DNA of 64,000 nucleotides, taken from NCBI RefSeq assembly GCF_963931595.1, contig NZ_OZ007030.1, positions 1,294,481-1,358,480 of the forward strand. The letters are read 5' to 3'. The position numbers and the translations under genes were made by a program. A model generated the notes under the pieces. That model did no database searches and had not been told where the DNA came from. It saw only the letters and a program-made list of their open reading frames with translations. Below, in pieces: positions 52,996 to 60,227 of the stretch. The stretch's first letter is position 1, and each line of letters opens with the position of its first letter. Source of the stretch: an uncultured Subdoligranulum sp. (lineage in GTDB: Bacteria; Bacillota; Clostridia; Oscillospirales; Ruminococcaceae).

Positions 52996-53015
52996 TAGTA
53001 TGTTTCCACAAAACC

Positions 53016-53056
53016 AAAAGCCCAGCCTGTAAACTTCTCTTACAGGTTGGGCTTTT
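53016..53056. terminator. Bidirectional terminator at the prophage left end
   Basis: 17-bp stem AAAAGCCCAGCCTGTAA / TTACAGGTTGGGCTTTT (one G-T pair) with a 7-base loop and T tracts on both sides. It ends the prophage late transcript and would also stop the truncated comM transcript. Confidence 0.82.
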
Positions 53057-53068
53057 TCGTTTTTGGGT

Positions 53069-53668
53069 TTACTCCCCGTACTTGGTCACGTCGGGATCGT
53101 CCACGATGTACAAGCCAGACAGCAGTTTGAACCAGGGCTTTCCGTCTTTGCCCTTCACGCGCGCCACGACTTCCAGCCGCTTGCCGCTTTCAACCAGCTG
53201 CGCCACGTTGTCGCCGGTCTTTTCCGCCGTGCGCCGCAGGTTCGTGTAGCCGTGATGGACCGTCACCACGTAGCCGGTCAGCTTTTCTTCATCCTGCGCC
53301 TCCTCTGCGCCGCTCTCCTGGCCGTCCTCGCTTTCCCCGGTGTCCTTGTTGGCCTCCTCGTTTTCGCTCTCTGCGGCCCCTCTCTGCTTCTCCAGAAGGG
53401 CGTCCGCTTCCTCTCCGTCAACCGTGTGTGCTTCGATTTCCGCATCCAGCGCGGCGACGATCTGGGCCTTGCTGGCGTTCTTGCTGACCTTCACGCCCAG
53501 CTGCTCCGCAATCTCCAGCAGCTTCTCCTTGCTGTCCTCCACGCTATATTCCGGCACGGCCTGCACGCCTTCCGGCGGCTCCTGCTCCAGTTCTTCCAGG
53601 CTGACTTCCTCGCCCTTCATTCGTGCCTCCACCGCCGCCTGGATCGCGTCGTTTACCTTCTTCGCCAC
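53069..53668 (-). CDS. Phage protein with SAP/HeH-like and SH3-like segments
   Basis: 199 residues. The middle segment SKEKLLEIAEQLGVKVSKNA followed by KAQIVAALDAEIEA resembles the SAP/HeH helix-extended-loop-helix fold. An acidic linker (~95-130) follows. The last ~65 residues (TGYVVTVHHGYTNLRRTAEK onward, ending YIVDDPDVTKYGE) look like a bacterial SH3 domain. It sits after the holin, so a cell-wall-related lysis role is possible but not shown. Confidence 0.7.
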   Translation of the reverse strand: MAKKVNDAIQAAVEARMKGEEVSLEELEQEPPEGVQAVPEYSVEDSKEKLLEIAEQLGVKVSKNASKAQIVAALDAEIEAHTVDGEEADALLEKQRGAAESENEEANKDTGESEDGQESGAEEAQDEEKLTGYVVTVHHGYTNLRRTAEKTGDNVAQLVESGKRLEVVARVKGKDGKPWFKLLSGLYIVDDPDVTKYGE

Positions 53669-53671
53669 GTT

Positions 53672-54151
53672 TTATTCCTCCTTATCGTCTCCCAGCCCTG
53701 CGGCGGGGTTCTTCGCTTCAATCAGTTTCTGAGTAACCGCCAGGCCATCCACAAGGAACTGCGGAACGTCGTACCCCAGCTCCACAAGATTCTCCAGGAT
53801 GGACCGGGCTTCGTTGATGATCAGCGACGCCAGTACCCACCAGCCCAGCAGGTAGAGCCAGTCCAGCTCCACCCCCAGCATATCCACGCAAAGCGCCTGG
53901 AGGACCCCGGCAAGCTCAAACGCCACCGCGATAATGGCCCAGTAGCCCAACTTTTTCAGCGCCCCTACAAGCCCCACTTTGGAGCTTTCAACGTGCAGCT
54001 TGTAGGACTTGTGCCAGCCCGTCAGCCAGTCGATCACGTTCAGCGCCAGGAAGGCGGCAAACAGATACCAGTGGTCGCCCAAAATCGCCGCCGCGATAGC
54101 GACGATCCCGCCCACAATCATGTTGTAGCTGTCAATAAACTTAGTCACCAT
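53672..54151 (-). CDS. Phage holin
   Basis: 159 residues with three or four hydrophobic segments (~10-40, ~75-95, ~98-118), including FLALNVIDWLTGWHKSYKLH and GLVGALKKLGYWAIIAVAFE, as in the toxin-secretion/phage-lysis holin family. It lies directly after the endolysin gene (16-base gap). It would form the membrane lesion releasing the endolysin. Confidence 0.88.
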   Translation of the reverse strand: MVTKFIDSYNMIVGGIVAIAAAILGDHWYLFAAFLALNVIDWLTGWHKSYKLHVESSKVGLVGALKKLGYWAIIAVAFELAGVLQALCVDMLGVELDWLYLLGWWVLASLIINEARSILENLVELGYDVPQFLVDGLAVTQKLIEAKNPAAGLGDDKEE

Positions 54152-54167
54152 GAACCCCTCCTTTTGT

Positions 54168-55094
54168 TTAGGCCCATTCGCTCTTGTACTTGACGTTCAG
54201 CTCCTTTGCGGTTGCCTGGAGCTTCGACGCGGTGGCGGTTGTCATTGCTTCAAATCGGACGGTGTACTCCATCGGGGCCTTGCCCAGCGCCGCCGCCTGG
54301 TTCACAACGCGGTCAAAGTCCCCCCGGCTCATGGGGCCAATGGTCGGTGTCTGCTGCTGTTCCTGGCCTTCCTCTGTCTCCTGATCCGCCGGGGTTTCCT
54401 GGCTCTCGTAGCCGTTCAGGCCATTCTGCCGCATAATCGTGGGGTAGTCCTTGTAGGCCACGTCACAGTCCAGGCTTTTGCCAAACCCCGCGATCCCCAG
54501 CGCGTTGGAGCTGCTGTACTGCCACAGGCCGTTCTGCACGGCGCTTGTGTCGCTGGAGGTGTAGGCGGCTTCCCACTTGTCGAAATCCGCCAGCTGTCCC
54601 AGGTTGGTGTAGTTGAGGAAAAAGTCCCGCGAACAGTAGACGGCGGCGTAATACCCCGCCTTTTCCAGCTCTTCCAGGGCCGCCTGGATGAGCGCTGTAT
54701 TGTTGGCCCGGTTCGCGGTGCTGTTGTACTTGTACCCGCTGGCGCTGCCGTCGTTGGTGCCGTACTCCACATCGAAATAGATCGGATAGTCGAACTTATG
54801 GCCGGACAGCATCTTGATAACCTGCCGGGCCGTGATCCGGGCAGCCTCTGCGGTGGTGTCGTAGCAGTACCAGTACACGCCCATGGGCACGCCGTACTTT
54901 TTACAGCCCGCCACATTGTTGAGGAACTGCCCATCCGTGTACAGGCCGCCTTTCCCATGCCGCGCAGAGTAACCGACACGCAGGATGGCAAAGCCGGGGC
55001 TGTTGCCCCCGTTCACGCGCCGCAGTTCGCTTGCCGTCTTTTCCCAGTTGATCGTCCCCTGGTGGTGCGAAACGTCGATACCGTAGATTTTCAT
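54168..55094 (-). CDS. Phage endolysin, GH25 muramidase
   Basis: 308 residues. The GH25 domain (~1-205) carries KIYGIDVSHHQGTINWEKTA, YPIYFDVEYGTNDGS (catalytic Asp-Glu pair) and GLWQYSSSNALGIAG. A Gln/Glu-rich linker (~225-250) leads to a C-terminal ~55-residue domain (MSRGDFDRVVNQAAALGKAP), probably wall-binding. It cuts host peptidoglycan at lysis. Confidence 0.92.
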   Translation of the reverse strand: MKIYGIDVSHHQGTINWEKTASELRRVNGGNSPGFAILRVGYSARHGKGGLYTDGQFLNNVAGCKKYGVPMGVYWYCYDTTAEAARITARQVIKMLSGHKFDYPIYFDVEYGTNDGSASGYKYNSTANRANNTALIQAALEELEKAGYYAAVYCSRDFFLNYTNLGQLADFDKWEAAYTSSDTSAVQNGLWQYSSSNALGIAGFGKSLDCDVAYKDYPTIMRQNGLNGYESQETPADQETEEGQEQQQTPTIGPMSRGDFDRVVNQAAALGKAPMEYTVRFEAMTTATASKLQATAKELNVKYKSEWA

Positions 55095-55112
55095 TTTCCT
55101 TTTCTCCTTTCT

Positions 55113-55289
55113 TTATCCTGTGATCCCGTACTTTGCCAGGATCGCGCCGCAGGTTTCATCTTTCAGCAGGTTTTTCACCTGGCCGGGAGGCAATGCCCCC
55201 AAAAGCGTCAGCAGGTCGTCCGCCTTCTCCTTGTTGGCTGCCACCTGCTTGTTGTAGGCGATAATTTTATCTCGCAGTTCTTTTTTCAT
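55113..55289 (-). CDS. Small phage protein (58 residues)
   Basis: An ATG at 55289 overlapping the upstream stop (ATGA) opens a 58-codon frame, MKKELRDKIIAYNKQVAANK through AILAKYGITG, ending at 55113. It is helical and charged, with a central ALPPGQVKNLL segment. Function is unknown. The position just before the endolysin resembles the small conserved genes downstream of phage fibre genes. Confidence 0.72.
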   Translation of the reverse strand: MKKELRDKIIAYNKQVAANKEKADDLLTLLGALPPGQVKNLLKDETCGAILAKYGITG

Positions 55290-55660
55290 TCCGTGGCCCC
55301 CGTCAGAATCATGTTCAGCGCTTCGTTCAGCTTTTCCACGTCCACCTTGTCCGCCTTTCCCTGTTCAAGCGCGACCAGCCGTTCGTGGTCCGTCAGCTCT
55401 TCCGGCGATACCGTGGGCCAGTTTTCCCCCACATTCCAGTAGTCGTCCCAGCGCTCCCGGATCGCCTCCTCCGTCAGCGTTTCACCGAAACGTGCATACA
55501 CTTCATCGGCCACCCACTGGGTCACCGTTCCGCCGCTCTCGGTATCGGCCACCGGCTCTTCTTTGATGTTTTTCCGCATCCATACATCAGTTGCCCCGCT
55601 CTCCAGCACATAGAGCATAATTTCAGCGGGTTTTTCTGTGTAGTGTGCCGTCTGTCTCAC
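55286..55660 (-). CDS. Phage hypothetical protein downstream of the RT
   Basis: 124 residues from the GTG at 55660 (AAAGGAG eight bases upstream), overlapping the reverse transcriptase stop (GTGA). It is acidic with many Trp/Glu and a helical end (LVALEQGKADKVDVEKLNEA). Similar proteins occur downstream of phage tail fibres. It is not basic and not a four-helix Avd-like protein, so I do not assign it as the DGR accessory protein. Confidence 0.68.
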   Translation of the reverse strand: MRQTAHYTEKPAEIMLYVLESGATDVWMRKNIKEEPVADTESGGTVTQWVADEVYARFGETLTEEAIRERWDDYWNVGENWPTVSPEELTDHERLVALEQGKADKVDVEKLNEALNMILTGATE

Positions 55661-56855
55661 GCTTTTGTCTCCTTTCTTCTTTGTGCTTCCAGCCTGTCCA
55701 CGCGGCTGATTGACTTTTGCGCGGCGCGGCATATCGCCCGCGCGTCAAGCCGTTTCGTGGCCGTCCTGGTGTTGGTGTGTTTGAAATATCCTTTGTAGCT
55801 GCTGATCTTCCGCGCTCGCCAGTGTGGGATATATCCCAGCGTGCGCAAATTCCTTGCCGCTCTCAAAAATTGACGCCGTATTCTGCGGTAAATCCTTCGG
55901 CGTATCTTTGTGCCTTTATATCCTACCACAAAGCCCATTATGTCGACCGAACCTTGCTTTAGGTCTATCTTCCCCCACCTCTCTTTTATCCTGATTCCCA
56001 GGTTATCCAGCGCCCAGGCTTCCACCATTTTCATGGCCTTTTCCACGTCCGCCTCTCGTGACCCGATCATCACAAAATCGTCCATATAGAACAGCACGTG
56101 GCGCACCAGCTTCTGCCTTTGCACTTCCCCGTTTCTTTTTCTCCTTACCTTCTCCAGGCTCTCTATGTATCGGTACATATACGACAGCGCATAGTTGCAA
56201 AGCCATTGCGAAAGATAGGAGCCTATAGCAAGGCCAGGCGTTACAGTCTCGTGCGTCCGCAGCAGTGCCTGCACAAACCACAGCAGCGTTTCATTTTTGT
56301 GTATGTCTCTTTGCAGCAGCTTTAGGATCGTGGCCGGTTTCAGGCTTGCGTAACACTTCTGTATGTCCCCTTCCTGACATACCGGGCCTTTTTGTCTCTT
56401 CTGATCCACTTCTCCAGGTGCTTCTTTCCGTACTCCTGCCCGCGTCCCACAATGCTTGCGCACTGGAAAACGCCGATCTTGGCGTCGAACAGCTCCCCCA
56501 TGGCACCCACTGCAACGTAGTCCATGCACTGCTGCATTGCCGTCGCCTGGCACAGATCGCGGATTTTTCCGCTTAGTCCGTCCCGCCTCTTAAATGTGCG
56601 CAGCGGGCGCAGCTCCAGGCGTTTCTCCCTGATCCGCCGCGCCACTTCCTCCGCTATGCCTTGTGTGGCTTTCAGCAGTCTGTTATAGTCCTGTGCCGCC
56701 GCATCTTGCAGGACTTGCTCCTTTGTCATTCCTCCGTACAGCTCCAAAAGTTCTACGAAACCATTTTCTTTCCACCTCCTGCTCATGCACTGAAATATAA
56801 ATCCGCCTATCTGTTCGGGATCGGTTATGTCTATCTTTTTGCAATAGGTTTTCAT
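55657..56855 (-). pseudogene. DGR reverse transcriptase, interrupted by a one-base frameshift
   Basis: Copies the template RNA into adenine-mutagenised cDNA for retrohoming into the fibre gene. Two overlapping frames (56855-56340 and 56553-55657) join into one ~398-residue RT if a single G is added to the GGGG run at 56367-56370. The junction then reads KARYVRKGDIQKCYASL, the first catalytic Asp motif. Other motifs: IGSYLSQWLCNYALS (the IGxxxSQ motif typical of DGR RTs, ~215) and VLFYMDDFVMIGS (YMDD catalytic box, ~258). The start follows GGGGAG. It lies directly downstream of the template repeat. As sequenced, translation stops at 56340. Confidence 0.9.
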
Positions 56856-56859
56856 TGCC

Positions 56860-57091
56860 CGCTCCCCTTTATAGTCTTTTGGTTGAGCGCAACGGCGTTC
56901 GGTTTCGGTTTCCCTATTCTACTAGCCCCCAGCGCGGTCTTTCCGCGCCGCCAGCCCTTTGTTTTTTTCCTCCAGGCTGGTGCCGGTTTCACTCGATTTT
57001 TGCAGGTTTCCCTGCACGGTTCACGCTGTGCAATCACAGCGCAGGCCCATCTTTGGGCACGGTATGCAACGCAATATTTTTACTCATTCAA
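56860..57091 (-). other. Non-coding region between template repeat and RT, with RNA hairpins
   Basis: About 230 bases without a convincing gene. On the minus strand it holds CGCTGTG-ATTG-CACAGCG, TGCAGG-GAAA-CCTGCA and CGCGG-AAAGA-CCGCG stem-loops. In studied DGRs the sequence 3' of the template is part of the template RNA used to prime cDNA synthesis, so structure here is expected. Its role here is inferred. Confidence 0.55.
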
Positions 57092-57248
57092 CCAAATGCG
57101 CCCGCCAGGCCGTTCCAGTTCGCGTTGCCGCAGGAATTGTTCGCGTTGCCGCAGGACAAGCCACAATTGCCCCCGTTGTTCAAATTGGCCCAGGCCCACC
57201 ACGCATAGACGCGGGAGCCAGCCGCCGGAACATAGACGGCAGCCCGGT
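57092..57248 (-). repeat. DGR template repeat (TR)
   Basis: Non-coding copy of the 3' end of the fibre gene, aligned base for base with 57333-57489 at an offset of 241. Read on the minus strand it has twelve adenine-bearing sense codons, ten of them Asn (AAC/AAT), the classic substrate for adenine mutagenesis, and it ends with a stop-like GGT TGA. Within 57096-57247 every mismatch with the VR falls on a coding-strand adenine of the TR (14 of 23). Confidence 0.96.
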
Positions 57249-57264
57249 GACACGCTGCATACCC

Positions 57265-57289
57265 CATAAAAAGGGGACGCTGTCCCCTC
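57265..57289 (-). terminator. Terminator downstream of the fibre gene
   Basis: Minus strand AGGGGAC-AGC-GTCCCCT followed by TTTTTATGG. It separates the fibre transcript from the template repeat, 10 bases past the fibre stop codon. Confidence 0.78.
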
Positions 57290-57310
57290 TATGCCGGATT
57301 AACCGGCATA
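57290..57310 (-). other. 8-bp inverted repeat just past the VR, across the fibre stop codon
   Basis: TATGCCGG (minus strand, 57310-57303) and CCGGCATA (57297-57290) form a perfect 8-bp stem with loop TTAAT, which contains the TAA stop. A hairpin/cruciform with an 8-bp stem just downstream of the VR is a known DGR target-recognition element in Bordetella phage BPP-1. The equivalence here is inferred. Confidence 0.7.
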
Positions 57311-59977
57311 TTCACCCCTGTTTGACCCGGACCCACAAGCGCCCGCCAGGCCGTGCCAGCTCGCGAAGCCGCAGGAACTGATCGCGTTGCCGCAGGACAA
57401 GCCACAAGCGCCCCCGTAGAACAAACTGGCCCAGGCCCACCACGCATAGACGCGGGAGCCAGCCGCCGGAACAAAGACGGCAGCCCGGCAGCCGGTCGTG
57501 GACCCCGCCGGGCTTCCGGCGGCGACGGCGTACATATTGCCGTCTGCGTCGATCTCCACGTCCTTCTGGTACAGCCAGGCTGCAGCCTGGTTTGTCGGCA
57601 TGGTCAGCACGACATGAGAGCGCACGGCGTTGGAAGTAATGGACGTTGCGATCTGCGCAGCCTGGCGGAAACACACAAGCCGGTGCGTGTAGGCGTCCGC
57701 CGTCAGCACCTGCTCCGTCAGCTGGTCCGCGCTGATCGCATACCCGCCGGGCTGGCACTCCAGCAGCTGGAGTACAAACGGCTCCTTGCCGGACGTGCAG
57801 CTGGTCGGGCTTCCGTCTGCTCCCTTCACGTTGTCACAGCTTCCGCTGTGCCAGGGCATGGTAGAAATATAGGTTTCACCGGCCACCGTGTTGAACGCGG
57901 CGGGCGCGTCCAGGTTCAAAGCCTTGTAGCTCGTTCCGTTCACCTGCACGTCCTCAATGCTCAAAATACGCACCTTGTCGGCCAGCGCACGCATGGAGGC
58001 CACGCCGCGATCCGTAGACGTTCCCGTGCCCTTGTCTCCCACGGACACGGTGCTGCCCACCAAATACCCGGACGCATCCGACGCCGTCAGCAGCACCCGC
58101 TTTACGCCGCTTTCGGAAACCTTTGCAATTTTCTGGTAGTTGTAATTGCTGCATCCCTCCAGAGTGCCGGAGTTCCCCTTTTTGCCGTACTTCATCCAGA
58201 ACATTCTCATGCGGAAAGAAAGATCACACCCGCAAATTCCGCAGTAGTCTGCGCCGCGTTTGCGCCACTCCGTTGCCTGGCTCTGCATGCTGATGAAGTT
58301 TACGGCGGCCAGGCCAGACGCGCTGGTCAGCTTCCCGTCCGCTCCACGTCCGGCCATGTACTTTGCGTGTACCACATAGGGCCGGACGCTGCCATCCAGT
58401 GCCACGCCTTCCGGCAGCGGTCTGTAGGCGTTTGCATCCGTCACAAAGTTGGCGGGTGCGGCGCGGTAGTAGTGGTAGTAGTAGCTGTCGTCCTCGGTAT
58501 CGGCATACCACCCGGTTTTCTGCGCCACGCCTACCATGCCATACTGGCCGGACAGCAGAGCTGCGCGGGTTACGCCGTTTACCCCTGCCACAGCCTTGAT
58601 TGCCACCTCTTTGTCCTCGATCTCGTAGGCCACCTCAACAGCCCAGAACGCGCCGTGCTCAAAGTAGGGGTCCTGCGCCTCTGTCGTGTTGGTTCCAGGC
58701 GTCGCCGCGCCCAGTTCGGCAGAGGACTGGATCAGTTCGCCGTCCGACGTAGCGCTGGTGTCGAACTTATAGAACTTTACGCCGTAGGTATTGTCATCCC
58801 ACAGCAGGGTGAACCAGCGGCGCAAAATGTTACCCACGGCAACCCCCTGGGCTGCCAGGGCGGCGGCATACTGCTGGAAAATCTCGCTTGTGTTCTCTCC
58901 ATTCAGCCGTGCCGCCCAAATGGAGTCCACGGCTCCGTCTGTTGTCCATCCCTCCACCGCCTTTGCAATCTCTTCCGCTTTCTCTCTTTCCTGGCTTGCC
59001 AGCTGTGCCTGTTTTTCTGCTTCCTGCTGGTTTCCTTCCGCGTTTTCCTGGGCTGTTTCCGCTGCCGCTTTCGCGGCCTCTGCGGCAGCTTTCGCGGCCT
59101 CTGCGGCGGTCTTTTCCTGCCCCGCCTGGTTCTTTGCCGCTTCGGCTGCGTCAGCCTCTGTCGCGGCGTTTTGGGCCTCCTGGGCGGCCTGGTTTTTCAG
59201 CTCCTGGCACTGCGCCAGCGTCTGCTCCAGCTGCTCCTGGTTCTCCAGCGCATCCTCCGCCCGCTTTGCTGCATTGTTTGCCGCCTCCGTTGCGGCTTCC
59301 GTTTCCCTGATCGCGGCCTGTGTGTCAGTCTGCCTCTTTGTCTCCGCTGCGGCTCTGGCGCTCTCTGCCTTTGCTCTGGCGCTCTCTGCTGACTTTCTGG
59401 AGCTTTCCGCCGCTGCCCTGGAGTTTTCGGCTGCTGCTCTGGCGCTCTCTGCCTCTTCCCGGGCTGTCTCTGCCTTCGCGCGGGCTTTCTCCGCCTCCAC
59501 GCGCATTCTTTCGACGGTTGCCCATTCCTCCATGTCCGCATTGATCTGCGCCCACTTTTCGTCGAACGCCGTCATTTCGTTGGAGGACAAGATCGCGCTT
59601 TCGTCCCGGTTGTTCTTTCCCACCTTGATCGTGAAAGCGCAAGAGGTCAAAATCTGGCTGCTGTCTTTCGCTCTGATCTCTACCTCGCAGGTCACTTCCC
59701 CGGGCACCGCAAGTACCTGGTTTGTCAGCTCAACCAAAATGCGGTTGCCTTCGTCGATCTTCGCGGCGTTGAAAGCAAATTTCCCGTCCGGCTTTGTGAA
59801 GTTTGCGATCAGGTCCGCATCCTCTGGCGGCTCATACTCTTTCCCATCGTCCACGATCAGCACCGAAACAAAACGGGTCGCTTTATCCCCCTGTTTTGCT
59901 TGCACCAGGTAGTCCTTTGTTTCTGCGGACGCGTCAATGTCGATCCGTGTAATCAGCACGGGCAATTTGTTTGCCAT
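57299..59977 (-). CDS. Phage fibre/baseplate protein, DGR-diversified receptor-binding candidate
   Basis: 892 residues. N-terminal ~130 residues (ITRIDIDASAETKDYLVQAK, FVSVLIVDDGKEYEPPEDAD) resemble BppU-like baseplate upper proteins. A long Ala/Glu coiled coil (~150-345) follows. Then comes a large folded C-terminal region with repeated Cys and aromatic residues (YCGICGCDLSFRMRMFW) that ends in the variable segment, where RVYAWWAWA precedes the diversified positions. It closes with GSGSNRGEYAG. It is probably the host-binding tip whose last ~50 residues vary. A C-type-lectin-like fold is usual for DGR targets but was not verified. Confidence 0.9.
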   Translation of the reverse strand: MANKLPVLITRIDIDASAETKDYLVQAKQGDKATRFVSVLIVDDGKEYEPPEDADLIANFTKPDGKFAFNAAKIDEGNRILVELTNQVLAVPGEVTCEVEIRAKDSSQILTSCAFTIKVGKNNRDESAILSSNEMTAFDEKWAQINADMEEWATVERMRVEAEKARAKAETAREEAESARAAAENSRAAAESSRKSAESARAKAESARAAAETKRQTDTQAAIRETEAATEAANNAAKRAEDALENQEQLEQTLAQCQELKNQAAQEAQNAATEADAAEAAKNQAGQEKTAAEAAKAAAEAAKAAAETAQENAEGNQQEAEKQAQLASQEREKAEEIAKAVEGWTTDGAVDSIWAARLNGENTSEIFQQYAAALAAQGVAVGNILRRWFTLLWDDNTYGVKFYKFDTSATSDGELIQSSAELGAATPGTNTTEAQDPYFEHGAFWAVEVAYEIEDKEVAIKAVAGVNGVTRAALLSGQYGMVGVAQKTGWYADTEDDSYYYHYYRAAPANFVTDANAYRPLPEGVALDGSVRPYVVHAKYMAGRGADGKLTSASGLAAVNFISMQSQATEWRKRGADYCGICGCDLSFRMRMFWMKYGKKGNSGTLEGCSNYNYQKIAKVSESGVKRVLLTASDASGYLVGSTVSVGDKGTGTSTDRGVASMRALADKVRILSIEDVQVNGTSYKALNLDAPAAFNTVAGETYISTMPWHSGSCDNVKGADGSPTSCTSGKEPFVLQLLECQPGGYAISADQLTEQVLTADAYTHRLVCFRQAAQIATSITSNAVRSHVVLTMPTNQAAAWLYQKDVEIDADGNMYAVAAGSPAGSTTGCRAAVFVPAAGSRVYAWWAWASLFYGGACGLSCGNAISSCGFASWHGLAGACGSGSNRGEYAG
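57333..57489 (-). repeat. DGR variable repeat (VR) in the fibre gene
   Basis: 3' end of the fibre coding sequence. Compared with the TR the codon changes are Tyr to Phe, Asn to Ser (three), Asn to Phe (two), and Asn to Tyr, Ala, Ile and His, plus one silent GCA to GCT. One Asn is unchanged. The coding 3' edge contains GGCCTGGCGGGCGC (57352-57339), a GC-rich block like the initiation-of-mutagenic-homing (IMH) sequence of known DGRs. Confidence 0.96.
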
Positions 59978-60214
59978 TTAGTCCTCCTTTTCGCTTGCCG
60001 TCGGTGTTTCCGCCGGGGTTTCCTTTTCCGCTTCAAGTTCTTTCTGGAGAAGGGCCTTTTCCCGTTCCACTTCCTGCGCCTCCCATTCCCTCACTGCTTG
60101 CAGCTCCTGCTCCATCACCGCGCGTACCACAACCGCCGGGCAGGCGCTGGCCTGGATCAGCTCGTGAATATTCCTTTGCAACGTCTTTGCTGCAAGGTTG
60201 ATCCCCATTTTCAT
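59978..60214 (-). CDS. Small phage protein upstream of the fibre gene
   Basis: 78 residues, helical, Glu-rich C-terminal half (EREKALLQKELEAEKETPAE). It directly abuts the fibre start (next base) and has AGGAGG upstream of its ATG. It is probably a structural or chaperone-like accessory of the tail tip. No family recognised. Confidence 0.7.
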   Translation of the reverse strand: MKMGINLAAKTLQRNIHELIQASACPAVVVRAVMEQELQAVREWEAQEVEREKALLQKELEAEKETPAETPTASEKED

Positions 60215-60227
60215 GTCTTTGTCCTCC

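Noticed and set aside
56852-57037. 61-codon minus-strand frame between TR and RT
   Set aside because: No ribosome site, very basic random composition, and it overlaps the hairpin region of the probable template RNA.
59040-59500. GCC/GCG-rich repeats in the fibre gene (and 61430-61750) considered as tandem or CRISPR-like repeats
   Set aside because: They are Ala/Glu heptad-type coding repeats in coiled coils. There are no constant spacers or palindromic repeats.
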